Source: Strongylocentrotus purpuratus (Eukaryota; Echinodermata; Echinoidea; Camarodonta; Strongylocentrotidae). From it: a stretch of 64,000 bases of DNA. The notes under the pieces are model-generated. The model was given only the letters and a program-made list of their open reading frames with translations, did no database searches and was not told the DNA's origin. A program made the position numbers and the translations under genes. Location of the stretch: the NCBI RefSeq assembly GCF_000002235.5, contig NW_022145613.1, forward strand, positions 12,052,429-12,116,428, read 5' to 3'. Shown one piece after another: positions 36,566 through 47,365 of this stretch; the stretch's first letter is position 1; every line of letters begins with the position of its first letter.

Positions 36566-37496
36566 GCGTGGGAGGGAATGAAAAATAGCAAGGAGGTGGA
36601 AAAGTGTGAGATTTTTAAAAAATATGTAAACAGAGAGAATGAGATTGAAGAATCCATGTTCTTTTAAATCAGGAACTCATGCCATGAAACTTTCACAAAT
36701 ATAAACAAAAGCCATGTTCATAGCAAGAAAATTTTGTGATATTCAAAAATCCACTGCTGTGCCAGTCATAAATAATTCTTTCAAAAGCATTTGATTTTCA
36801 GAAACATGGAGCACTCATATAAAATTGCGAAAATTTAATGCATGCAAACAGCAAAATTGTGTTGTTTTTAAAGTATTTTTAATCGTGGACCTGAAAAAAT
36901 GAAAACTGCAAATTATTCACTTATTCATCTTTCTTGGAAGAGCAGAGCCAAATACATGGGGGAAAAATATCTGTTCAAAGCAACTGCTGCTCTATTACAT
37001 GAAAAGATTATGTTTACATAAATAGGTCGGTTGAAAAACTTTTCTCCCGGTAACAAAAAGCTCAAGTAATCTAAAGGCTAAAATAGAAAGCAACTCGATG
37101 AAGAAAAAGGGACAAGTGAAGTGGAAATTCAAGGCCTCTAAATAGAAAGACATAGAAACTCAACCTGCTTCAGAGAAATTGAAAAAGAACAATATATTCT
37201 ACGGGAGGTGTCGTTTCCATGGAAATCAGACATAGTCATAGTAAAGACATCTAATCTTATACACGTTCCCTAGAGAGCTCCTTGCAAACCGAGAGTAATG
37301 AGAAATGCAGAAATTCTACAATTTTTTTCTCTCACCATGTTTATACATTTTGGTCCACATTAAAATGATTATGTGTCGCTAAGCTATCTCTCAATGGCCA
37401 GAGGGTCTATCTCAATTTCCCACATGGTAGAATCGTCAGTATCTGACATTGATCTTGGTAAATGCCAGTGGGAAATAAACACATGCAGGAATATAT

Positions 37497-37535
37497 TGTC
37501 TGCTGAGAGCCAGAAGGATGTTAGCTCACAACTTT
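37497..37535 (+). mobile_element. Single arm of GAGAGCCAGAAGGG hairpin element
   Basis: The sequence gtctgctgagagccagaagg, then atgttagctc, matches the consensus arm. A mirrored partner is not apparent nearby. Confidence 0.5.
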
Positions 37536-38619
37536 CCTCTAACTTAAAGTCCTACTACATGTGGCTTTTCGCCGACGATATAGTGAATTGTTTTGTAAAG
37601 CATTAGTTCAATTCATTTGAGCTATGCCAGATATATCATATTCAGTTTCAGTTTTCAGTTTTTAATAGTTTTATTTCATAATTCACATTCATTATATAAA
37701 TCAAAGGCAATAAACAATAAGAGCAAAAAGATGTGTTCTTTCAATAGGTGTACAAATACATGTACATACAATGATATAAGGCCACAAAAGTAATAATACA
37801 GTCGAGTATACAGAGATATAAATAAGATGAAAATATGTGTAGATGTATTACCCCATTCACATCAGGTATATAAGTACATTATTTGATATGAGGCTGCATT
37901 AACATACAAGATTAACTTGGGTCAGCTTAGGGTTAAATTTGGGTCCAAATCTAATACGTAGGCTCCAGATTGGTCGCAAGCTAGATTTATGTGAGAATAA
38001 CCCTGATTAATAATTCAACTCTAGCTATTAAAATAAGCCATTTCGTAGATGCAATCTGTGCATGGGCATAATAAAGGTCATTTGTACAAAACTGTTAAAC
38101 CCATGGAGACGTCTGCTGGATACGTGTTCATGAAAGTAATGAAGTCATTATTTATTCATGCGCCAAAGGTACATTCTATGATACACAAGTAGAAGGATCG
38201 TTCTCAAGAGGGCAAACAAAATGTATTCATGAAGCACCTCAGGGGCTTTTGCAGTGATTATTCTAAAATTCTCAAAGTGGGAAACACCTCCGTGGCTTTG
38301 CCAGTGATTATTAGAAGATTCTCCAAGTGGGAATTCTCCATGTATGTAGAAGGTCTGTGGATATTTGGGGTCATTTGAATTGTGCACTATTAAAACTATG
38401 AACTTGTCTGTTTGCTAGCATAGGAACATTCGCACTAGATTTAGTCTTGCATCAGCTCCAGGTTGGACCCAAGTCAAACGTTGTCTGTGTGAATGGGGGT
38501 ATGAGCCTCCAAGATGTCCCTGGATGCTCACATACTCACATCTAGCACATTTGAAGAGGTAATGAGCTCACATTGGTACGAGTTGCCATGGCAATATCCC
38601 ATCAGGGAGAGATTGACCT

Positions 38620-38648
38620 CCATAGAGAGAGAGAGAGGGGGGGGGGGA
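38620..38648 (+). repeat. (GA)n / poly-G
   Basis: A short GA run directly followed by eleven G (38637-38647). Confidence 0.9.
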
Positions 38649-39137
38649 TCAACTGATGTAATGATTAAACTAAATTAAACCCAAGAAACACAGATATTCA
38701 ATGAAGATTGACATGTAATTTTGGTTTCTCAGATATTTTACAGATGGTCCAGAGACTCATTAATTTATACCCAAAAATATTATAAATACCTTCTCTTAAA
38801 TTATTACTATTGAGACCATTGAGTTTATATGCAGAGTTTTTGTGAATAGTGACAGCAGCTATAACTGACTTCAATCTTGTGAAGATGATATGGCTAGCTG
38901 TTTTATAGTTATTACAGAAGGTTCCATGGAGTTTATGCCAAACCAATTGGAGCTATGGAGATTTACCTTTTAATGAGGGACACTTAACATTTTTGTTATA
39001 GTTTTGTTTACAAATAAAGGATATGATGGAAAGAAAGTGCTAAGTGTTATCTTGATGAGATGTGAAGATACTTTAAATGGATTGTGGAGCTGTGTGAGGT
39101 CTTCCTCTTCATAGTTCATATGGTTTTATCTCTTCTT

Positions 39138-39138
39138 T

Positions 39139-39181
<43 letters not shown>

Positions 39182-39234
39182 GGGGGGGGGAGGTAAAGAG
39201 GGCTGAGAGGGGATGAGGAGAGATACAGATAGAT

Positions 39235-39272
<38 letters not shown>

Positions 39273-39281
39273 AAGCAAGAT

Positions 39282-39314
<33 letters not shown>

Positions 39315-39690
39315 TAGAAATTGAGAGAAGGAAAAAAAGAGGCAAATAGTCAGAAAGAGGGAGAGAAGTGGAGAAATAGAAAGGGAGAGAATGAAAAAAG
39401 AAAGAAAGAAAGAAGGAACGAAAGAAGGAAAAAAGAAGGAAGGAAAGAAAAAAAGAAGGAAGGAAGGAAGGAAGGAAGGAAGGAAGGAAGGAAGAAGAAA
39501 GAAAGAAAGAAAGAAAGAAAAGAAAGAAGAAAAAGAAAGAAAGAAAGAAAAAAAGAAAGAAAAGAAAGAAAGAAAGAAAGTGAGATAGAAGGGAAGTATA
39601 TGAGAAAAAAGAGAGACAGTGAGAGACAGTACGGTAAAGATAAAGATAGAGTAAGAGAGAGAGAGAGACGTTTGCTTGGAGAAAGAATCA
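39138..39690 (+). repeat. Large purine array: (GA)n, G10, (GATA), (GAAA)n and (GAAG)n
   Basis: About 550 bp of almost pure purine on the plus strand. It runs from (GA)n with G10 at 39181-39190 through (GAAG)n at about 39430-39495 to (GAAA)n to about 39580. Lys/Arg/Glu-rich or Leu/Ser/Phe-rich frames are repeat translations. Confidence 0.95.
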
Positions 39691-42649
39691 TTGGTTTAAA
39701 AGTGCTGTAAAGCATGAATAATTTTGTAGGAGAGAGGGTGAAAAGGAGGGGAGGAATATATTTTTTTTCAAGTTGGAAAAATAAGATGAATCAATTGCTA
39801 CAAAGTTTGATTTGACATCACTAGATGAGGATGATAGAGAGGAACATCCAAGGAAAGGAAATTGGAAGGAAATTCCAGGGATTAAGATAACATGTACCAG
39901 GCCCCTCTAGGGTGGGCTTTTTCTGTTAGTGCTTATTGATTTCAGACCAACTTTCACTTGGAATCCTGTGGAGATTCCCTGTTCTAAATCTTGCCTCTGT
40001 GAGGTTCATTAGCATAAACATGAACAAATTGTCAAAGACATCATTGGATGGATGGCCACATGTATATGTATTGTAGCAGATGGATTTATTAATAGACCAA
40101 CCCACCTTTGTAGTTGGTAAGCAGGTCACCAGAAATATTTCATTGAAAACGAAAGACACATTTATGTTTATTCCAGTTTATTTAAGGCAGTCAGACTCAA
40201 GTTTTACAAAATGTATTATGACTCAGGCCTAATCTGTGTGCAGTTGAAGTATGATTTATGAAGGTATAAATATGTGAAAAGCATATGCCCCCCCCAAAAA
40301 AAAAAACATTAATAAAAAGCAACAATTTTTTTTATAAGATGTCCTAGTAGGTAGTAAGCTTTATTATTGCACCATGAGTAACTGGAATTAGTTTTTTTCT
40401 TTTAACACAGTAGAACATGCCACATTTTAATTAAAAAATGTATTTGCAACATACACGTATAATACCATCTAATTTCCGTACAGCTATTTACCCCAATAAA
40501 AAGAAATTTTACAATGAATAACTTTAATGAACAGCAATATACATGGCATGGCCTTACGACAGTACACATGCAAAGTTCAGAATTATCATTTCTATCGAGT
40601 TAACTTTTTACGAGGGACGAACTAATTCCAGATCCCTGTCTGCCCTGGAACAAAACAGGGTTAGGAGGCTTACTGTGTCTTTGTTTTGACGTCAATTCAT
40701 TCGAGAACCTGGAGGCGTAGTCTGGGTGAAGCACTGATGATGATAGTTGATTAAATCCCTGTTCACACACCCAAAATTCATTGTATAACTATAGGAAAAC
40801 AGTATAGGTACATTATACGAGAAATGATTAATTTCTCCTTGTCTGAATGTCATACAACAAAACTTCTTATAACAAATAAAATGCAGCACAAAAAAATGCC
40901 TGTTTGAGCATCGTTTTGAACAACAAATTGATGAAAAATCATGGTCCCCTGAGACTCTCCTTGTCTGAACTTCTTTAAGAAATCCTGTATAACTGGGAGG
41001 GGCTTATCATGAGTTTGAACTGATCGTTGGCTAGCTGTCATATCAACCAACCTCTTCAAACTAGTTTTTTTACATGATGTTTCTTGATATGAGCTGAATA
41101 TTGATTTGTTATACAACGTTTTTAAATGTATTTTTAGATATTTTTAATTTCTACCGTAATCTAAATAGGTTCAAAATTATGTTGAGTATTTATCATTATT
41201 ATATTTATTTACATCTACCGGTACTACTTTATTGATCTCATTATCATTGCAAAAGAAAAAAAATCATAGTTCAATTTTTATGATTGCAAAGCTTATTTGA
41301 AATCCATGAACCATATCCAATCAAATCAAATTTTAAAAAAAAACGATCGTTGTATAATTTTCATCTCGTCTGAAGAGCCTACAGTATCAATCTCCTTGCT
41401 TCTCTGTTCAGGTCTTTTTGTATGGCGTTGTCTGGATGTAGTTATTAAAAGCCATTTCCTGTACACTTGTGTGCGTTGTCAATGGGAAGATTAATGTGTT
41501 ACTTTCATTATGTGGCTTCCGTAAAAGAACCAATATATCATGCGCTTTGGGAGGCATATACAGTGCCGTGCAAGTCCATATTACCTTTTCCCTCCCAATT
41601 GCAGCACCTATTTCGAGAGTTGTTTAAAGTGCTATTTGCTAAAAGTTGGTTCATCTTCAAATTGTACACACAGTTTCATGCAGTACTTCTCATTCTTTGA
41701 ATTCTCAATAATTAGATAAACAGAAAGTGATATTTCAACTCTCCGGATGTACATGTACATGGACATCATGGACATGATAGTGTAGGGAAAAAAATAGCCC
41801 CAATTATTTGAGGCAATGAATTTTGTCAGTGGAAATTTCTTTAAAGTGCAATACTCTTTTATTCATAAGTGGTAATATATTTTGTCTTTGCCTTTAAAAT
41901 AAAACACTGAATTTCTCCTATTTTTTGTCATGACTCCTGTTTGACAAAAAATAAAATCCATTCTCAGTATAACATACTGTACTACTCAAGACAGTATTTT
42001 ATCTGATGATTACCTATAAATTTTCTGCCTGAACTTTTTTTTATGAAATGAGACTTTATCCATTGTATTGCTAAAATAGAAATGCAACTGTGTATATAAG
42101 AGTATCTGTAAGATTTCCTGCTTAAATATTATCCTAGGGCAATTTTCCCTTTGAGTAATAGAGATAAAATATGCTTCCTGTCTTGAAGTATTTGATTCCA
42201 CTCTTTGTTTCCTTTACTCGGCTTGTTGACTGAATGAGTGCATGCAGCCTAGTGAACATCTCACTGTGACAAGAGGCAATACGTGGGGGATTTCCTGACA
42301 CTTCTATAGATTGTTTGTCAATGTTGTGTTGCCTTTGATGAAGGAAACCCGTGATACATATCGCCAGAGCCTCAATTGAGTCATTCGACCAACGCAATGC
42401 CATTGTCAGACTGCCAGTTTAGCAGATCTGATAGTTCGTCGGGGAGTTCCGTCCACTTAAGCTGCAGCTTCTAAAAAACAAAGATTGAGAGTAACCGAGG
42501 CTCCTTATGCTTTGCGGTAAGGCATGAGCTGAAAGTTGGACGTGAGTCAACTTCTTATGTCAGAATGCCAATTACTCTCCAGTCCCCAGACTTACTTTTC
42601 CCTTGTCTTGTTATCAAATTCATTACTCTTCGAATCATTTAGCTGCAAA

Positions 42650-43060
42650 TTAGACAAGATTAGAGCACAGACAGTTGCTTTTACTGCTTGATCATAATCC
42701 TCCGCAGCATACCGCTAGATCGACGTGCCCTCGTAGCGAAGGAGGGTGAATATTACGTCAATCGGATCCCTTTCACTGAGTGATAATTAGTGGGGCCTAC
42801 GAAACTCGGCTCGTAGTTCCGTTGTTGTGACAGTCTCCTCTTAATACACCTCTGACTTGTTTTGGAAACTCTGTGACACCTGGGTCATACCTCAAGAAGG
42901 AAGCAACAAATTTGTTTTGATTTGTCAACAAGTCGTGGAGATACAAATCGGTTTGATCGGGATTGCCGACAGTTATAATTGATCTGCCAGTCTGTGGAGT
43001 AGGAACCTTGTTGAGGATATCTATTAGGAAGTGTTGAAGGCTACAAAAAAAGGAGAAATC
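42650..43060 (+). promoter_or_regulatory. Putative alternative promoter and 5' UTR of the TMCC-like gene
   Basis: A segment richer in CpG than its surroundings (cgctagatcgacgtgccctc, cgtagcgaag, ttccgttgttg) precedes the ATG at 43061. An in-frame TAG at 43025-43027 closes the frame upstream, as expected of a 5' UTR. No TATA box is evident and the transcription start cannot be placed. Confidence 0.4.
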
Positions 43061-43079
43061 ATGCCGACCGCTACAAGGA
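43061..43079 (+). CDS. TMCC-like gene, alternative first coding exon
   Basis: ATG at 43061 sits in a good context (aatcATGC, A at -3). The short frame MPTATR plus one base ends at a strong donor, GTAAGT, from 43080. It ends in phase 1, exactly the phase required by exon 2 at 53016, so splicing gives MPTATR-S-FKGLFHRKRE with no frame break. It would replace the residues supplied by the exon at 12850 with a short basic N-terminus. Multiple alternative first exons are common in vertebrate TMCC genes. The match of start context, upstream in-frame stop, donor and phase makes coincidence unlikely but not excluded. RNA evidence is needed for certainty. Confidence 0.55.
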
Positions 43080-43124
43080 GTAAGTTGACTTTTTTGTTGG
43101 ATAAGTTACGTTCATGACAAGAGG

Positions 43125-43509
43125 TTAAAGGTATAGACCAGTTCTGGTCATGCGATTGCATTGTGAAAGAAACGTTGTGGAATTGATCAGAAAAGGTTGA
43201 ACATCTAGCATATATAAGTATTGGTGTGTACTGCAAGGTTCTGGAATCATCAAAATAATAAGAAATTTGGCCCAGTCTTGGTAAAGTTACAAGGACTGGA
43301 CACAGAAAGATGTATATGGGACTACCTTATATCTATCCAGTCCGGATAGATATAATAATTTACTAAATATATCAATTAGTAGGCAGTTTCCCTGCAAATT
43401 TGTATCATTATGTATTGGTCAAAACATATTCTTTCACATGATTGGTAATTAGAGCTTCCATATCATTTTTTGAGAGGGGGTTGTTTCCAAAACTGGTCTT
43501 TACCTTTAA
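43125..43509. mobile_element. TTAA-flanked MITE, copy 2
   Basis: The element spans 43129-43505 with ends AGGTATAGACCAGTTCTGG and CCAAAACTGGTCTTTACCT and an intact TTAA on both sides (43125-43128, 43506-43509). It is the same family and orientation as 3389-3794. Compared with that copy it lacks a stretch around gcgacacgtgcatgacacgt. It inserted 45 bp downstream of the alternative exon's donor. Confidence 0.85.
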
Positions 43510-44307
43510 AGATCAAAAGTAAACCTGTTGAGAGCCCACGGATATGTATTTTGTCTGGATTATAAAAGTTTGTTGATAAGCATTTTGAGTAGGACTACCT
43601 GTTGACTCTCCATCCCAAGTATAATTCTAAGCAGAAATCCTTGGAATAGTTGCACTTTTCATAATTTACACTCTACTGATTATTGATATGCATTTTAACA
43701 TGAATGGGTCATTATGATTATCTGTGAATCACTATTTTTTCACCTTGAATATTTTTTAAATTTCATTTGAGGGAAATTAAATGTTTAATGTTAACTTACC
43801 AATACAATTTATTTTAATGCATTGGTGAATAAATCAAAATTGCAAACATAGGAAATGATCGATGTAAGGACAAGAAACTAAAATGTATCTGCCTGTTCAT
43901 TACATTAGATTGTATGAAAATTATTTGATTTCTTTGATGGGATGAAAGAAAATATAAGTTGGTCAATGTTCGATTTAGTAATCCTTCATTACAATTACCC
44001 ATTGACGGGATTACACACTTACAAGTACAACATTTGAATGGTGTGCATTATAATGCGAGTGTCAAAAAGGCAAGATGCTTTTCCTTTCAATGAAATACAA
44101 TATACCGTTGAGGGTAATGTGCATGAGATTAATAACATGTCATGTGTAAATATTCATGGTCATTGGGAATGTGGGATTAGGCCTTAATGCCTTTGAGAAT
44201 TTAGAAGAAAAACTGTCGCATATTACCAGCTGTCTTGCTGTGTGAGTCACCAATTTTTGTTTAATAAGTAAACAAAATTACTTAAGTAGAACAAATATTA
44301 GGACAAT

Positions 44308-44352
44308 TTATTTATGCTTTCTTGGCAGTCAGGTAAAATAACCACCACTACA
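44308..44352 (+). mobile_element. SINE tail fragment
   Basis: The sequence tttatgctttcttggcagtc, then aggtaaaataaccaccac, matches the tail of the SINE at 50334-50466 nearly base for base. No body precedes it. Confidence 0.65.
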
Positions 44353-45229
44353 CAATGTAATCAAATTGTTAGCTCCTTGAAATCTATTTTCTATTCTTCT
44401 TATTTCTTCTTTTAAAAAATCTGATTTTTTTGTCAACTCCTCTTCAGTGTGTGTAAACTACCTGGGATTTTCAAGGAAACACAATACTGCCAAGTATTAA
44501 AGAACAAAATAGAATCATTACATTCTATGCTATTTTAATGATGGAAATATATGGTAGAAAGTGAAGATTTTTCAAATTCAGTTTCTAATCAAATGATAAT
44601 GTCGATAGTTATATTTAAGAAGTAATTTATATTGGATTATGCATGCCAAGGGTTAAATAATGTGAACACCTCTTTAACAGTTTTCTTATTTCCAGATTTA
44701 TGTATATTTGGCAAGGGTACATGGACATTCAATATGTCTGCATGCACTCAAAAAAATGAACTTGCTTCAAACTTTAGGTGAACTTGTATTCTGAGAAATG
44801 ATGTTGTGTCAATTGATGACTGATGTTTCCTTTCTCATTTAGATCCCTGTTAAGATGTTATTCAGGTATATATCCTTTCATCCGAACGTTGCATACTTGC
44901 ACAGGTGCAGTGTGGTTTTCTTCTTTGCTAGGGACGAGGGGGAGTGGATCTTTTTATGAGTCATTCATTTGAAAATGAAGATATTTGAAAACCCATCTGG
45001 CTGATTCTGATGCACAAATCTAAACATTTATTTTAAATCTAGGGGCCTTTCATTTTAGGATTAATAATATAGATAGGTGTACTTGTACTCATTACATCAC
45101 ATATTAAACAAATAATCAAAGAAAACAGCCATTCTATAGTTATTAATAGCAATTTGATTCTGCTCTGTGGAGCTTCAATGGCATTAGACAATACAATGCA
45201 GCTCAGATGTAAATACAACTAGCGCAAAA

Positions 45230-45519
45230 ATAGAATCCTCGCCGTTCTCATCAGCGTATGCAACCGTACCTTGAGCGCATGCATGAGAGACGGTAGACGT
45301 AACGGACCATAGGTCACAGGTCATCGCCAGGTCTGGTCGTCCGTTGTCGTCTCGCTGGCTGGGGTCGAGAGGCGCCACGTTGGATGTAGGTATATAACGT
45401 GAGTCATAGGATATAAATAGATGATGATGGAGAGGGGCTTCTTTCTTCGATTCGCTACTTATCTTCTGTCTCCGACGACACGAGCGGTATCGCTCTAATT
45501 GCCTCGGAGGCTCTCACAG
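45230..45519 (+). promoter_or_regulatory. Candidate CpG-rich TATA promoter and non-coding first exon
   Basis: A CpG-rich block (cgccgttctcatcagcgtat through cgtccgttgtcgtctcgctg) is followed by two TATA-like boxes: tatataac at 45391-45398 and TATAAATA at 45412-45419. Then comes a pyrimidine-rich stretch, a short GC-rich segment and a donor-like cacag/gttgta at 45519/45520. Starts near 45445 would give a roughly 75-bp exon without ATG. It could be another first exon of the TMCC-like gene or an unrelated transcript. In neither exon 2 nor this segment is there an in-frame ATG that clearly serves such a transcript. Confidence 0.35.
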
Positions 45520-46134
45520 GTTGTATTTTTTCTGTGGATGCGCGGAAAGGGAAAGATTTTTAACTGAGTTACGTTCATCCATCTGCTACCTGCAAGTGCG
45601 ACATGTATCCTGCTTGCATCCTCTTCCGTTGCCTCTTTCTCTGCATTATGTAGCACTGGCAAATTTAATTAGGGGGGAAAGCAGGCACGCTTGTTGCCTC
45701 TACAGTGAAGCTTCATACCGATGGGTGCCTCCGATTCCAAAACTAGCCCCACCTCGGATTCCATCCTGCTTTTTAAAAGCTAGTCATGATTTTATTGACA
45801 AAGTTATTTTTGGTGAATTGTCTAGGTGATTAATCTCTTTTCATTGTGAGAGAAATATGCCATGACCGATTTTGTTTGTTTGTTTGTGACGACAGAATCC
45901 ACAGTATTAAGCACCGGTCCCCATTAGGTATGATCATGTGGTTATAAATTCTCATCGACCTACAAAATGTTTAGGTCATGTGAGTTAACCACTGAAGGGA
46001 AGGAAACACTAATAGCAGACATTGGTATGGGATTCAGATTAAATTGCTGTGGTTAAACGTTTTAAAACAGATCTTCCCACTGTCTATGGCTTATTAAAGT
46101 AATCTGTTCCATCAATTGAGGTGAAATAAATCAT

Positions 46135-46172
46135 ATATGCTGAGAACCAGGAAGGTATTATCTCCTGTATGA
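46135..46172 (+). mobile_element. Single arm of GAGAGCCAGAAGGG hairpin element (decayed)
   Basis: The sequence atatgctgagaaccaggaag, then gtattatctc, matches the consensus arm with several changes. No partner arm seen. Confidence 0.4.
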
Positions 46173-47147
46173 TGGCTCTGCACTAATTTTGGAGGGGGAC
46201 TGGAAGGAAATTTTGACAGTCTGTTGTTTATGTTAGATTTTTGATATTTGTGGCCCCCATGTATCCTACTAGGCAAGTGCCTAATTAATGTAAAGCCCCG
46301 CATATATATACTCTCACAGAGAATGCTTTTCTGGAACTCATCACCAGATAAAATGGTTGTACTTATGAAAAGAAAAGGGAAATAACAGTTGTTGTGATTG
46401 TGATTACACAAAACAAAACAAAAAGAAGCACACAAGTGAACAAACAAAAATGCAATAAATGTAATTGTATTCATAGAATAAGCATGTATTCCAACAAAGG
46501 ATCTTAATTGTAATTCAACTTTTAGCTATACCTGATAGCAACACATGTATGAGGAATGATTTTCTCAATAGATTCGCTAATGAGGATATTAATCATTTGT
46601 ATTTCATTTGCATTTCTGCAGTTAACAAATCAAATCGTAATGTTTCACCACAGGCTCTTCCTGTCTTCTATACAATAGCAAATCAGACAAACATTTCAAG
46701 CAGACTTTGAGTAATGATCAAATTATTGTTAATACTCCGGAAAGAATAACAGGAAATTGGCAGACAAATTTTCCTGATTACTCTTGAACCGGGGGTGATT
46801 AGGTCGACTTATTTTCTCCATTCATCCTTTCTTTTACAACTGAATAAAAGAATCATTCAGAAAATCAGCAATGAAGTTGTTTCTCGTGAGTTATGACCCT
46901 GTCCTGGGGATGAATTTATTTTCATTGTGTGAGAAATGAACCGTGGCAGATGCCGTTTGCGTGTTGCATAATTCATAGTTCTATAATTACATTAGAATAT
47001 GAAATGTGTATCTAGGTCGACTTAACCACTGTACTGATCCCATCTAGAGTATAGATTCTATATTGAATAAAATTTAATCAAAATTAGATTAAAAATGTAA
47101 AACTTTTTGAAAAAGACTGTTTGTCATTTTTTCATTGAAGCCAAGTA

Positions 47148-47365
47148 CATCACCGTTGCGGAGGTGGCGTGATATAGTGGTTCATTTACTTGACCTTTTG
47201 CAAGACATTGATCCGTATTTCGCCTCTCTCCACCTAGGGGTACATGGCAATGGCTGGGGTAATTTTAACTGCAGGGCCTGTGGGAAAAGCAATATTATTA
47301 GTGATGTGGCTCTCTTGGGCAAAAAAGGCCAAATTATCATAATATTTGTTTTTATCAGGTATTGG
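47148..47365 (+). mobile_element. Degenerate tRNA-derived SINE
   Basis: The segment begins ggaggtggcgtgatatagtg, an A-box-like sequence. Then come gatccgtatttcgcc in B-box position and ctctccacctaggggtacat, which parallels the body of the element at 51052 (ctctccacccaggtctttaa, atgggtaccc). It then contains ctgcagggcctgtgggaaaa and an AT-rich tail. The open frame across it is a by-product. Confidence 0.4.

Noticed and set aside
39321..39715. Lys/Arg/Glu-rich and Leu/Ser/Phe-rich frames
   Set aside because: Repeat translation of (GAAA)n/(GAAG)n.
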